Below the pieces are notes generated by a model. That model made no database searches, was not told where the DNA came from, and was given only the letters and a program-made list of their open reading frames with translations. A program made the translations under genes and the position numbers. Shown here piece by piece: positions 9,008 to 17,691 of a DNA stretch of 64,000 nucleotides. Numbering within the stretch: position 1 is the first letter of the stretch; every line of letters begins with the position of its first letter. This DNA is from Pseudomonadota bacterium (GTDB lineage Bacteria > Pseudomonadota > Gammaproteobacteria > Acidiferrobacterales > Acidiferrobacteraceae): positions 1 to 64,000 of the forward strand of contig JAKBUS010000006.1 in the NCBI GenBank assembly GCA_021841585.1, written 5' to 3'.

Positions 9008-9187
9008 GTGTATCCGAAACTGCTTTACGAGACTCTGCCGGTCCTTTACGCGGTGGCGGCCTGGGTGTGCATAAAGGCCTTGCCCAGGCCTTATGCGTTG
9101 CTGCCCACGGCGGCCTTCGCGCTTGCCGCGGTGTTGGTGGTCATTCAGCGCTGGTATTACCGGCGACAGCTCCAGCGTCCAGAGTAG
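9008..9187 (+). CDS. Small two-helix membrane protein (59 residues)
   Basis: A GTG-started frame of 59 codons encodes a basic, aromatic-rich small protein with two hydrophobic helices: LYETLPVLYAVAAWVCIKAL, then ALLPTAAFALAAVLVVIQ. It ends WYYRRQLQRPE. A strong purine run (GGGGAGGGGG, 8997-9006) lies directly before the start. It is divergent from the thioredoxin gene and convergent with the TlpA-like gene, ending 5 bp before the latter's stop, so it fills the gap neatly. Clean helix/loop pattern and high third-position GC support a real gene. Function is unknown. Confidence 0.6.
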   Translation: MYPKLLYETLPVLYAVAAWVCIKALPRPYALLPTAAFALAAVLVVIQRWYYRRQLQRPE

Positions 9188-9192
9188 CGGGC

Positions 9193-9678
9193 CTAGAGGT
9201 GGAGGCGCGCCAGCCATAGGCGCGTGAGCAGGCCGGCCTCGGTCATGTAGCCGGCGGCCACGAAGCGGATGCGGCCGCGTGGCCCAAGGATGAACGCCAT
9301 CGGCACCACGTGGACCCCGTAGCGCTGGGCGATGCGCCCATGGCGGTCGAGGACCACGGGGGTATGCCAGTGATGGGCCGTGGCGAACGCCCGCACCGCC
9401 GCCACCGGGGATTGGGTGGCCACGACCACCACCGGGGCATGCCGCGCCACGGCCTGGATCGCGCCCTGATCGGCGCGGCACACCGGACACCAGGTCGCAA
9501 AGAAATCGATGAGCAGGGCGTGTCCGGCCACGATCGGCCTGCCGCGCCCGTTCAGGCTTGCGCGCGGCAGGGGCGGGGCGCGCCCTTCAGCGGCGTGGCG
9601 CGTGAGATAGGCGTTGCCGGCCAGGATCAGCGCCGCCGCCACCACAAGCTCGAGGGCGCCTCGACCCGCGCGATTCAT
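9193..9678 (-). CDS. TlpA-like membrane-anchored thioredoxin-fold protein
   Basis: The 161-residue product has an N-terminal membrane anchor (about residues 5-25) followed by a periplasmic thioredoxin fold. The active site is FFATWCPVCRADQ (CPVC) and the cis-Pro region is VVPMAFILGPRGRI. It resembles the protein-disulfide reductases of the TlpA/ScsD branch, which act on periplasmic disulfides. The ATG at 9678 (MNRAGRG) is preferred over one 12 codons upstream because it places the anchor at the N-terminus. Confidence 0.8.
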   Translation of the reverse strand: MNRAGRGALELVVAAALILAGNAYLTRHAAEGRAPPLPRASLNGRGRPIVAGHALLIDFFATWCPVCRADQGAIQAVARHAPVVVVATQSPVAAVRAFATAHHWHTPVVLDRHGRIAQRYGVHVVPMAFILGPRGRIRFVAAGYMTEAGLLTRLWLARLHL

Positions 9679-9736
9679 CCACGCCCCCGCGCGAAGCCCC
9701 GCGCTCCACGGCAAAGGCGAATACGGGTGGGCATCG

Positions 9737-9931
9737 CTAGGTGCGGCATTTGGCTAAGCGGCTCATGCGATTACAGAATCCGGATGAACATTTCGTGGCG
9801 GCCCGATCAAAACCGGCGCCGTCTGCGGTGCGCGTTTCTCGTGTCCGCGCGTGGAGGGCCGCAAGGCCCCCCGCACCGAAGGCATCGATCGTGTCCGTCT
9901 GGACCATCCCGGGCGCGAGGGCGTCGGTCAA
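9737..9931 (-). CDS. Short open frame after yggT, uncertain
   Basis: A 64-codon frame starts with an ATG that overlaps the yggT stop by 4 bp (9928-9931), a coupling seen between real genes throughout this run. The translation (MTDALAPGMVQTDTIDAFG...) has no recognised domain and becomes Arg/Cys-rich towards its end. In related bacteria a DUF167 (YggU) gene often follows yggT, but this product does not resemble it. It could be a small gene or a decayed relic. Confidence 0.25.
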   Translation of the reverse strand: MTDALAPGMVQTDTIDAFGAGGLAALHARTRETRTADGAGFDRAATKCSSGFCNRMSRLAKCRT

Positions 9932-10500
9932 GTCAGGAGCGTGAGTCCGAGGTGGTGCAGCGGCTGCACGACCAGTATGGCGACGAGTTCGAGACCTATG
10001 ACCACCAGGACCGGTGAGAGGTCGATCCCGGAGATCAGGGGCAGAAGCCGCCGGGCCGGACGCATGAACGGCTCGGTCAGATGGGTGGCGAGATCGGTAA
10101 ATGGGTGCTCACCATAGGGGCTCACCCAGCCCATGAGCACGCGCACGAAGATCGCCGCGATCAGGACATAGAGCGTAAGCTGGATCAGATCCGCGAAGCT
10201 CAGGATCAGGATGCCCGCAAAGCGCGGCGCCACGCGCTCGACGAGCGCCATCAGCGTGATCTTCAGGGCCTCTAGCATGATGAGCAGGACCGCGGACGCG
10301 AAGTCGATCCCAAAGAAGCCCGGTATCAGGCGCCGTAAGGGCAGAAGCGGGCCGTTTGTCACGCGCACGATAAATTGGCTGAAGGGGTTGTAGAAGTCGG
10401 CATGGGTGAGCTGCAGCAAAAAGCGCAGCAGCACTAGGATGACATACATCCCAAACAGGGTGTCGATGAGAAAGGCCAGGGCCTGGCTTAGATAACTCAT
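9928..10500 (-). CDS. YggT family membrane protein
   Basis: The 190-residue protein has two copies of the YggT domain, each with a hydrophobic hairpin and the motif SQFIVRVTNGPLLPLRRLIP or ATHLTEPFMRPARRLLP. Family members are inner-membrane proteins linked to osmotic or potassium stress and, in some lineages, cell-division-site organisation. The start overlaps the proC stop by 4 bp, giving the usual proC-yggT pair. The yggS gene that normally precedes proC is absent, and pilT follows divergently. Confidence 0.88.
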   Translation of the reverse strand: MSYLSQALAFLIDTLFGMYVILVLLRFLLQLTHADFYNPFSQFIVRVTNGPLLPLRRLIPGFFGIDFASAVLLIMLEALKITLMALVERVAPRFAGILILSFADLIQLTLYVLIAAIFVRVLMGWVSPYGEHPFTDLATHLTEPFMRPARRLLPLISGIDLSPVLVVIGLELVAILVVQPLHHLGLTLLT

Positions 10501-11318
10501 GCGGCCCCCAGTTGTTCGCCCAGCTCGCGCGAGCGATCACGGGCCGCAAGCGCCGCGCGCCCGAACATCTCCATGAAGCCCTCGCCCAGGAGGCTCTTTA
10601 TGGCGCGCTCGGTGGTACCTCCCGGGGATGTGACCCGCGCGCGCAGGAGCGCGGCCTCTGCGGGATGATCGTGGACCATGCGTCCGGCGCCGGCCGCCGT
10701 GCCCGCGGCCAGCGCCGCGCTCAGATCCTGTGGGAGCCCCAGCGCCACGCCGGCCACGGTAAGCGCCTCGACCATCAGGAAGAAGTAGGCAGGTCCGCTC
10801 CCGGAGATTGCGGTGGCGGCGTCCATGAGGGCCTCGTCTGTGAGCCAAAAAACCTCGGATACCGCGCCCAATACGGTCGCTGCCGCCTGGCGTTGCGCCG
10901 CGGTGGCCTGGTCATTGGCCCACAGCACGCTGACCCCGGCGTTGATCAAAGCCGGGGTGTTGGGCATGGCGCGAATGACGGCCGGCGCGCCGCCCAGCCA
11001 GCGGGCGATGTCCGCCCCGCGGATGCCGGCCGCCACCGAGATTACGAGCACCTGGCGATCCCGCACTGTGGGCGCGATGGCGGTACACAGGCCGCGCACG
11101 GCCTGAGGCTTTACCGCCAGCACCAGGAGATCGGCGCGCGCGACCACGGAATCATTGTCGGCCAAGGCGCTGATACCGAGATCGCTCACGCGCTGCCGTT
11201 TGTCGGGATGCGGATCGGAGACCGCAATGCGGCCCGGCGCCATGCGCAATGCCAAGCCGGAGGCCAGCGCCAGACCCATGTTGCCCGCGCCAATGATGCC
11301 TATCGAGAAGTTTTGCAT
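10497..11318 (-). CDS. proC: Pyrroline-5-carboxylate reductase
   Basis: This enzyme catalyses NAD(P)H-dependent reduction of pyrroline-5-carboxylate to proline, the last step of proline synthesis. The 273-residue product has the N-terminal dinucleotide fold IGIIGAGNMGLALASGL, the conserved RAMPNTPALINAGV and the C-terminal signature TSPGGTTERAIKSL. It is the first gene of a minus-strand run with yggT and is divergent from pilT. Confidence 0.96.
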   Translation of the reverse strand: MQNFSIGIIGAGNMGLALASGLALRMAPGRIAVSDPHPDKRQRVSDLGISALADNDSVVARADLLVLAVKPQAVRGLCTAIAPTVRDRQVLVISVAAGIRGADIARWLGGAPAVIRAMPNTPALINAGVSVLWANDQATAAQRQAAATVLGAVSEVFWLTDEALMDAATAISGSGPAYFFLMVEALTVAGVALGLPQDLSAALAAGTAAGAGRMVHDHPAEAALLRARVTSPGGTTERAIKSLLGEGFMEMFGRAALAARDRSRELGEQLGAA

Positions 11319-11360
11319 GAGGTGAGTGTAAGGGGACTCTTCCTCCAGGGAAAGACCGCC

Positions 11361-11388
11361 TTGTCTCCACGCTTGCGCCCGTTATACT
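11361..11388 (+). promoter_or_regulatory. Probable promoter of pilT
   Basis: TTGTCT and TATACT are separated by 16 bp and end 33 bp before the pilT ATG. That implies a leader of roughly 25 nt. It fits a sigma-70 type promoter, and it is the only such pair seen between proC and pilT. Confidence 0.5.
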
Positions 11389-11421
11389 TCAACATACCTC
11401 CACCCTGGTAGCCCACACCTC

Positions 11422-12495
11422 ATGGATATCGCGGAACTCCTGGCTTTTTCCTACAAACAGAACGCGTCAGATCTGCATTTGTCGGCAGGTTTGCCGCCCC
11501 TTATCCGTGTCGATGGCGACGTCAAGCGCATCAATGTAGACCCATTGGATGAGCGCGCCGTGCACAATATGGTCTACGATATCATGAACGACAAGCAGCA
11601 AAAGGAGTACGAAGAACGCCTGGAGTGCGATTTCTCGTTCGAGCTGCCGAACATCGCGCGTTTTCGCGTCAATGCCTTCAACCAGAATCGTGGCCCAGGC
11701 GCCGTCTTCCGCACCATCCCCTCGAAGGTGCTGACCCTGGAGCAATTGAACGCCCCCGGAATCTTCAAGCAGATCGCCGACCAGCCGCGCGGCATCGTAC
11801 TGGTCACGGGCCCCACGGGGTCCGGCAAATCCACCACCCTTGCGGCGATGATAGACCACGTCAACGAGAGCCGGCGCGAGCACATACTGACCATAGAAGA
11901 CCCGATCGAGTTCGTGCATATGAGCAAAAACTGCCTCATCAATCAGCGCGAAGTGCATCGGGACACCTTGGGGTTCGAGAACGCCTTGCGCTCGGCCTTA
12001 CGTGAAGACCCGGACGTGATCCTGGTCGGCGAGTTGCGCGATCTGGAGACGATCCGTCTGGCGCTTACCGCAGCCGAGACCGGCCATCTGGTGTTCGCCA
12101 CCCTGCATACGAGTTCCGCGGCCAAGACCATAGACCGCGTGGTGGACGTGTTTCCGGCGGCGGAGAAGGAGATGGTGCGCTCCATGCTCTCGGAGTCGTT
12201 GCGCGCGGTGATCTCCCAGACGCTGTTGAAGAAGGTCGGCGGCGGGCGTATCGCCGCCCACGAAATCATGATCGGTACGCCGGCCATCCGTAACCTGATT
12301 CGTGAAAACAAGATTGCGCAGATGTATTCGGCCATTCAAACCAGCCAGTCCGCGGGCATGCAGACCCTCGATCAGTGTCTCTTGGAGCTCGTGCGGTCGC
12401 GTCAGATATCGCCCGAGGAGGCGCGCGGCAAGGCGGCGAACAAGGAAGCGTTCACGAACAACAACAATGGGGCGGCTACCGCCGCGCGGAGGTAG
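11422..12495 (+). CDS. pilT: Type IV pilus retraction ATPase PilT
   Basis: The 357-residue hexameric ATPase powers pilus disassembly for twitching motility and DNA uptake. It has the N-terminal ASDLHLSAGLPPLIRVDG region, Walker A VTGPTGSGKSTT, the aspartate box TIEDPIEFVH, Walker B VILVGELRD, the His box TGHLVFATLHTSSAAKTIDR and the retraction motif AIRNLIRENK near the C-terminus. AIRNLIRE is diagnostic for PilT. pilU follows immediately. Confidence 0.97.
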   Translation: MDIAELLAFSYKQNASDLHLSAGLPPLIRVDGDVKRINVDPLDERAVHNMVYDIMNDKQQKEYEERLECDFSFELPNIARFRVNAFNQNRGPGAVFRTIPSKVLTLEQLNAPGIFKQIADQPRGIVLVTGPTGSGKSTTLAAMIDHVNESRREHILTIEDPIEFVHMSKNCLINQREVHRDTLGFENALRSALREDPDVILVGELRDLETIRLALTAAETGHLVFATLHTSSAAKTIDRVVDVFPAAEKEMVRSMLSESLRAVISQTLLKKVGGGRIAAHEIMIGTPAIRNLIRENKIAQMYSAIQTSQSAGMQTLDQCLLELVRSRQISPEEARGKAANKEAFTNNNNGAATAARR

Positions 12496-12496
12496 G

Positions 12497-13609
12497 ATGG
12501 GCTTCCTCGATCTCTTGCGACTCATGGTCGAAAAGCGTGCCTCGGACCTGTATATCACCGCCGGGGTGGCGCCCAGCCTGCGCGTGGACGGCAAGCTCGC
12601 GCCGGTGACGCGCCAGGCGCTTACCGCCGACCAGGCTCGGCAGTTCGTGTACAGCATCATGAGCGAGGAGCAGCGTAGCGAGTTCGAGGAAACGAACGAG
12701 TGCAATTTCGCTATCAACCCGCAAGGCGTTGGGCGGTTTCGTGTCAATGTTTTCCGGCAGCAGCAGCGGGTTGGCATGGTGTTGCGCAAGATCGAGACCC
12801 GCATTCCGCATTTCGAGGAATTGAATCTTCCGCCTGTACTGAAAGAGATTGCCCTTACAAAGCGTGGTCTCGTGATCTTCGTGGGTGCCACGGGTTCCGG
12901 AAAGTCAACCTCGCTTGCCGCCATGGTGGGCTACCGCAATCAGTATTCGAACGGGCACATCATCACCATAGAGGACCCGATCGAATTCGTGCATGAACAC
13001 AATAACTGCATAATCACCCAGCGCGAGGTGGGTGTCGACACGGATTCGTTCGATACGGCCCTGAAGAACACCCTGCGCCAGGCGCCGGACGTGATCCTCA
13101 TAGGCGAGGTGCGCGCGCGCGAGACGATGGACTACGCCATCGCGTTCGCCGAGACCGGTCACCTGTGCCTCACCACGCTCCATGCCAACAGCGCGAACCA
13201 GGCCCTCGATCGCATCATCAACTTCTTCCCGGAAGATCGCCGCGCGCAGCTGCTGATGGATCTCTCCTTGAACCTGAAGGCCGTGATCTCGCAGCGCCTC
13301 ATCCCGAAAAAGGATGGTACCGGACGCGTGGCGGCAATCGAGATCATGATCAACAGCCCCTTGATCGCCGACCTCATCCTGAAGGGCGAGGTCCATGGGA
13401 TCAAGGAACTCATGGCCAAGTCCGAGGAGGCGGGCATGCAGACCTTCGATCAGGCCTTGTTCGGTCTGTATGAGGCGGGCCTCATAGATTACGACGAGGC
13501 CATGCGCAACGCCGATTCACAAAACGACCTGCGGCTGCGTATCAAGCTGCACAGCAAGGACGCGAAGGAGGGGGCGCTCGGCGACTCCCTGCGCAACATC
13601 ACCTTCTAG
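12497..13609 (+). CDS. pilU: PilT-like accessory retraction ATPase PilU
   Basis: The 370-residue paralogue of PilT assists PilT-dependent retraction under load. It has Walker A VGATGSGKSTS, TIEDPIEFVHEHNNCI, VILIGEVRARETMDYAI and TGHLCLTTLHANSANQALDR. The C-terminal region (SPLIADLILKGEVHGIKELM) is the PilU form, not AIRNLIRE. The ATG at 12497, one base after the pilT stop and preceded by GGAGGTAGG, gives the family N-terminus MGFLDLLRLMVEKRASDLY. It is clearly in one operon with pilT. Confidence 0.96.
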   Translation: MGFLDLLRLMVEKRASDLYITAGVAPSLRVDGKLAPVTRQALTADQARQFVYSIMSEEQRSEFEETNECNFAINPQGVGRFRVNVFRQQQRVGMVLRKIETRIPHFEELNLPPVLKEIALTKRGLVIFVGATGSGKSTSLAAMVGYRNQYSNGHIITIEDPIEFVHEHNNCIITQREVGVDTDSFDTALKNTLRQAPDVILIGEVRARETMDYAIAFAETGHLCLTTLHANSANQALDRIINFFPEDRRAQLLMDLSLNLKAVISQRLIPKKDGTGRVAAIEIMINSPLIADLILKGEVHGIKELMAKSEEAGMQTFDQALFGLYEAGLIDYDEAMRNADSQNDLRLRIKLHSKDAKEGALGDSLRNITF

Positions 13610-13728
13610 GCGCAAGGCGCGCTTTGCGCTGCATTTGCGCGCCGTAACTGGTAAGATGCCGGCGTGTCGATCCCTGTCTCATGTTGCCAAGTACGCGCAT
13701 TGCCCGTGGCGCGGCGGGTGGTGTTCGC

Positions 13729-14529
13729 GTGAATCGCGACCGGCCCATAGGGGTGTTTGATTCGGGTATCGGCGGCCTCACCGTCGCGCACGCCTTGATG
13801 TCGGCGCTGCCAAACGAGCGTATCGTCTATTTCGGCGATACCGCGCGGCTCCCCTACGGAACGAAGTCGTCGGCGACGGTGGCGGGGTATGCCGCGCAGA
13901 TCACCGATTTTCTCCTAAAGCGTGACGTCAAGATGCTGGTCGTCGCCTGCAATACCATGGCCGCCGTTGCGCTTTCGGTGGTAACGAGCCTATCCCCGGT
14001 GCCGGTGGTCGATGTCCTCGATGCCGGGGCGCGGGCGGCCGTGGAGTCGAGCCGCTCGGGCCGCATCGGCGTGCTCGCCACCTTGACCACGGTAAGCTCG
14101 CAGGCCTACGAGCGTGCCATCCGCGCGCACGCCCGCGATGCGCGCATCGTGTCGCAGGCCTGCCCGCTATTCGCGCCGCTCGTGGAGGAGGGCTGGCTGG
14201 ATCACCCGGTGACCGAGCTCACCGCCCGCGAGTACCTGCAGCCGGTGCTTGCCGAAAAGGTCGATACCCTGGTGCTCGGCTGCACGCATTATCCCTTATT
14301 GAAACCCCTGCTTGCGCGGCTCGTGGGGCCCGCGACCAGGCTTGTCGATTCCGCCGAGACGACCGCGGCGCGGGTGGCGGACCTACTTGCCGCGCGCGAC
14401 CTTTGCCGCACCGCCCCGGAGGAACCAATGCATGAATACTATGTGACCGATCTCCCGCAACGGTTCCGAGCGGTGGGCGCCCTGTGCCTGGGACGCCCGC
14501 TCCCGGAGGTTCAGCTGGTGCATTGGTAG
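13729..14529 (+). CDS. murI: Glutamate racemase
   Basis: MurI makes D-glutamate for peptidoglycan. The product is about 266 residues, with IGVFDSGIGGLTVAHAL near the N-terminus and both catalytic cysteines in VVACNTMAAVAL and LVLGCTHYPLL. The GTG at 13729 gives the usual MNRDRPIGVFDSG start. An in-frame ATG 48 bp upstream (13681) is possible, but neither start has a strong ribosome site. The last codons run into the next gene, suggesting co-transcription. Confidence 0.93.
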   Translation: MNRDRPIGVFDSGIGGLTVAHALMSALPNERIVYFGDTARLPYGTKSSATVAGYAAQITDFLLKRDVKMLVVACNTMAAVALSVVTSLSPVPVVDVLDAGARAAVESSRSGRIGVLATLTTVSSQAYERAIRAHARDARIVSQACPLFAPLVEEGWLDHPVTELTAREYLQPVLAEKVDTLVLGCTHYPLLKPLLARLVGPATRLVDSAETTAARVADLLAARDLCRTAPEEPMHEYYVTDLPQRFRAVGALCLGRPLPEVQLVHW

Positions 14530-14534
14530 AGGCG

Positions 14535-15620
14535 ATGGGCGACACGCCTTTATTGCGCTTTGCGCAGTGGTACTGGCCGGGCAAGCCACCGCTCGCAAAG
14601 GCCTGCTGGGTCGTCGCGACGGTCGCCCGCGCGCGCGCCGCGAGAGAACTGCTCGCCGCGCTCGAGGAGGCCCGCCAGGGGCCGCTCGCGCTCCTCTTGC
14701 TAGACGAGGGCGATTACGGCGGGCCGTTGCCCTGGGCGCGCATGCCCACGCTCGCGCCCGCGCGCATCCTCTCCCGGCTCCAGCCGCGTATCCTTTTGTG
14801 TCTCGACGATGATCCGCGCTCCCGGGCGCTCGCGGCCGCCGCCTCCTGTCCGGTCGCCTGGGTGAACGGTCGTGCGTCGGAGCTCCTCTCGCTTGGCGTG
14901 GTGGCGGTGGCAAGCGAGGCGGTGGCCGAGCGCATCGGCGGGGGCGTGGTTACCGGGGATCCATTGGTGGCGTGGCCCGCGGCGCCGGACGCGCCGGCCG
15001 GCGCGTGGTCTTGCGAGCGCTTCCAGGCGGTGCGCAAGGCGGGCCGCTGGATCGTCTATTTTGCCGGCACCGAGCCCGGCGAAGAGGCGCTCGCCTACAC
15101 GACCTTTTTAGCCCTGTCGGCGGGTAGCGGTGGCCTATTGGCGCTTGCGCCCGCTGATCCCGGGCGTCACGAGGAGGTCTACCGGGAGTCCATAAAGTAC
15201 CACCTGACAACCGTGCGCCAGTCACGGCTCATGACCTCCGAGGTGCCGCCCAAGACTCGCGTGTATTACATCGAGAGCCCCGAGGCGCGCCGCGCCATGC
15301 ATGATTGTGCGGATCTCGTCGTGGCCGGCGGGACGCTTGTCGCCGGCGCACCCTTGCCGGCCGAGCTGCCAGCTGGTGGGGCGGCGATCCTGGCCGGTCC
15401 TTACCCACGCAACCCCTTGCTGGCGGCCGCAGTCGATGCCGAGGTCGTCTTGTCGTGCGCGGCCGCAGCGGACCTCGGGCACGCCGCCGGCGCATGGCTT
15501 GCCGATGCCCCCGGGCGCACGCGTATGGCGCAGGCCTTCGGGCGCTGGACGGCCTCGCAGCCCGAGGCCCGGGCGCGTTTCCTGGCATGGTTTGCCGAGC
15601 TTTCGCGGCGCGCGGTGTAG
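14535..15620 (+). CDS. Divergent Kdo-transferase (WaaA/KdtA)-like protein
   Basis: The 361-residue product aligns by pattern with the C-terminal half of WaaA, which adds Kdo to lipid A. Matching segments are VVTGDPLVAW (WaaA: VxGNxKF), WIVYFAGTEPGEE (WaaA: WIAGSTHxGEE), VYYIESPEARRAMHDCADLV (WaaA: GDTMGEL...YAAADV) and VAGGTLVAGAPLPAELP followed by AILAGPY. The key WaaA glycines and the GGHN motif are altered, and the N-terminal half is poorly conserved. It may be a diverged glycosyltransferase with a new acceptor, or a degenerating copy. It starts 5 bp after murI. An upstream TTG overlapping murI is an alternative start. Confidence 0.5.
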   Translation: MGDTPLLRFAQWYWPGKPPLAKACWVVATVARARAARELLAALEEARQGPLALLLLDEGDYGGPLPWARMPTLAPARILSRLQPRILLCLDDDPRSRALAAAASCPVAWVNGRASELLSLGVVAVASEAVAERIGGGVVTGDPLVAWPAAPDAPAGAWSCERFQAVRKAGRWIVYFAGTEPGEEALAYTTFLALSAGSGGLLALAPADPGRHEEVYRESIKYHLTTVRQSRLMTSEVPPKTRVYYIESPEARRAMHDCADLVVAGGTLVAGAPLPAELPAGGAAILAGPYPRNPLLAAAVDAEVVLSCAAAADLGHAAGAWLADAPGRTRMAQAFGRWTASQPEARARFLAWFAELSRRAV

Positions 15621-15902
15621 CCCCCGTGCATCGCCGCTTAAGGTCGATGCGAAGCATCGCCAAGAGCGCTTATTGCGTGATGGCAGCGGTCGTCGGTTTC
15701 GAGAGTGAGGGGCGCGGGTACAGGCCCGGAAACCGCGTGCCATCGAAATGAATCACACGGTTAAGTCAGAAAACCCTCACTGCCGCCTCGGGTAAGATTG
15801 TCACTTTCACCCGTTTTGACCTCTCCCTCGCCCTCAGCCTACGGCTGCCGATCTCAAGATCGGGAGGCCTGAACGGCGGGGTTTTCCGCGCATCCCGATA
15901 AG
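15621..15902. other. Gene-poor stretch left of the TnpB relic
   Basis: Between the end of the Kdo-transferase-like gene and the TnpB remnant no gene is supported. A short palindrome (CGATGC-GAA-GCATCG) follows the stop codon by about 25 bp without a T-run. The base texture, more AT-rich with many stops in all frames, differs from the surroundings. It is probably the eroded body or flank of an insertion element. Confidence 0.4.
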
Positions 15903-16160
15903 GCTGTCACGGTCGCTAAGTCGTGCATCAGCTTCAACCCTTATCAGGGCTTGCGGGAATGCGTCCTCTGTGGGCGCATCCGCCCTCACAAGCGGATCTC
16001 GCAACTTGCGTTCGTCTGCTAGGCCTGCGGGCATCACGACCATGCCGACCACGACGCCGCGCGCATCATCGTTCAACGCGGTGTGCCATGGCGGCCCTCC
16101 GGCGGCTGCGCGCCGACGAAGGCCAAGCCGCTGCGGACTATTTCGGCAGAAAGCCAATAA
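15903..16160 (+). pseudogene. TnpB C-terminal zinc-ribbon remnant (IS200/IS605 family)
   Basis: In one frame the translation reads CVLCGRIRPHKRISQLAFVC, then a TAG at 16020-16022, then ACGHHDHADHDAARIIVQRG. This is the TnpB/Fanzor-type zinc ribbon (CxxC, about 16 residues, CxxC) followed by the H-A-D-x-D/N-A-A-R end motif, with the second CxxC split by the stop. The frame continues about 45 codons to a TAA at 16158-16160. No RuvC-like DED core is found upstream, so only the 3' end survives. It marks an old insertion between waaA-like and pyrX. Confidence 0.7.
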
Positions 16161-16404
16161 GGGAATAAGGCCGGTGCGGTCCGAATCCCCGCCTGCGGAG
16201 TCCATTGTCAGGCGTGTGGCCGGAAACGCACGGACGCGGGGGGCGGCGGAACCCCCTCGACCCGAGGCAAGGAAGAAAGCCCATGGCGTGCCCCAGGTCG
16301 CGCACGTGTCACGGTACGGACTGGCGGGTGATAGCCGGTGACGCCGTCTACTCCCGATAATGGCGAGCGTTGCCGCCAAAGCCCGGACCGCGGGCCGCTC
16401 GGCG
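16161..16404. other. Flank right of the TnpB relic
   Basis: No gene is supported. The stretch contains GC-rich hairpin-prone DNA (16225-16290), as expected for the right end of an IS605-like element, where the guide RNA and subterminal hairpins lie. Exact ends and target sites cannot be fixed by eye. A minus-strand open frame spanning 15834-16427 is rejected as a shadow. Confidence 0.35.
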
Positions 16405-17691
16405 CTATCGGGGCGCGGTCCGCTCATAGGCGATGCGCCCGCCGTGGATGGTAACCACGACTTGACCGCGCATGGATGTCCCGTAGAACGGGCTGTTGCC
16501 TCCTCGACTGCGGACCGAGGAGGCAGTCGGCGTCCAGACGGTCTCGGGGTCGTAGAGGCAGATATCGGCGCATGCGCCGATGCCGAGCGTCCCGCCCGCG
16601 ACCCCCAGGAGCGCCGCCGGGCGACAGGTCACCGCCGCCAGCGCGTCTTTCAGGGTCAGCACGTTCAATTCTACGAGGCGTAGGGTCAATGGCAGGAGCG
16701 TCTCGAGCCCCGCGATCCCGGGCTCGGCATCGCTGAACGGCCGTTCCTTGGCATCGACCTCATGCGGCTGATGGTCGGAGCACAGCGCGTCGATCACGCC
16801 CGCCGCCAGCGCGGCACGCAAGGCATCGCGGTCGGCCAAGGTGCGTGCCGGCGGGCGCAGACGATAGTTGGTGTCGAAGATGCCGACATCGTCTTCCGTC
16901 ACATACAGCTGATGGATGGGTGTATCGGCGGTGATCGCAAGCCCCCGCCTCTTACCCTCGGCGATCAGGGCCGCACCGCGCGCAGACGAGATCCCGCAAA
17001 AATGCGCGCGCACCCCGACCTCCTCGATGAGCATGAGGGCGCGCGCGATCTCTATGGTCTCGGCGCTCTCCGGGACCCCCGCAAGCCCCAGGCGGGTCGC
17101 TATCCGGCCCTCGTGCATGACGCCGGGCGCCGATAGCCACGGGTCCTCAGGCGTCAGGAATACGAGTAGCCCGATGCCCGCGGCATACTCTAGGGCGTGG
17201 CGCAGGACAGCGGTGTCCTTGATGGGCACGAGGGCGTTGCCGACCCCCACGCAGCCGGCCTGACGCAAGGCATGCATGTCCGCGAGGTGTGTCCCGTGCA
17301 AGGCCCGCGTCAAGGCGCCAATCGGCCGCACGCGCGCCCCCCCGGCGGATCGCGCCCGGTCGGCCAGCCATTGTGCGGTGACCGGGGTGTCAATGACGGG
17401 ATCGGTATCGGGCGGACAGCAGAGCTGCGTGATGCCGCCGGCCAACGCCGCGCGCGTCTCGCTCTCCACCGTCCCCTTGTGTTCGAGTCCGGGTTCGCGC
17501 AGCCGGGCGCGCAGATCGATGAGGCCTGGGCATACCACGAGGCCCCGGGCGTCTATCGTACGCTCGGCCACAAACCCCGCAGGCGCGGCGCCGAGGCCCG
17601 CGATCACCCCGTCTTGCACGAACACCGAGGCGCTGGCGTCGATGTCGTGCGCGGGATCGAATACGCGACCGCCGATTATGGCGATATTCAT
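16405..17691 (-). CDS. pyrX: Dihydroorotase-like protein, non-catalytic type (PyrX/PyrC')
   Basis: The 428-residue protein has the type I dihydroorotase fold. The metal-binding HxH that should follow Asp59 is replaced by Arg-Ala-Arg ([10 protein letters not shown]). A His expected at the second metal site is also missing: GISSARG stands where active enzymes have HVST or similar. TDHAPH appears as SDHQPH. These losses match the inactive dihydroorotase-like subunit that holds aspartate transcarbamoylase together in Pseudomonas. It overlaps the pyrB stop by 4 bp. A genuine dihydroorotase should be encoded elsewhere. Confidence 0.85.
   Translation of the reverse strand: MNIAIIGGRVFDPAHDIDASASVFVQDGVIAGLGAAPAGFVAERTIDARGLVVCPGLIDLRARLREPGLEHKGTVESETRAALAGGITQLCCPPDTDPVIDTPVTAQWLADRARSAGGARVRPIGALTRALHGTHLADMHALRQAGCVGVGNALVPIKDTAVLRHALEYAAGIGLLVFLTPEDPWLSAPGVMHEGRIATRLGLAGVPESAETIEIARALMLIEEVGVRAHFCGISSARGAALIAEGKRRGLAITADTPIHQLYVTEDDVGIFDTNYRLRPPARTLADRDALRAALAAGVIDALCSDHQPHEVDAKERPFSDAEPGIAGLETLLPLTLRLVELNVLTLKDALAAVTCRPAALLGVAGGTLGIGACADICLYDPETVWTPTASSVRSRGGNSPFYGTSMRGQVVVTIHGGRIAYERTAPR

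Noticed and set aside
13610-13640. Hairpin after pilU as a terminator
   Set aside because: The repeat of GCGCAAAG-like words is imperfect and no T-run follows.
15834-16427. Minus-strand open frame of 197 codons across the TnpB relic
   Set aside because: It is antisense to the zinc-ribbon remnant, overlaps the end of pyrX, and has no domain or codon bias of a gene.
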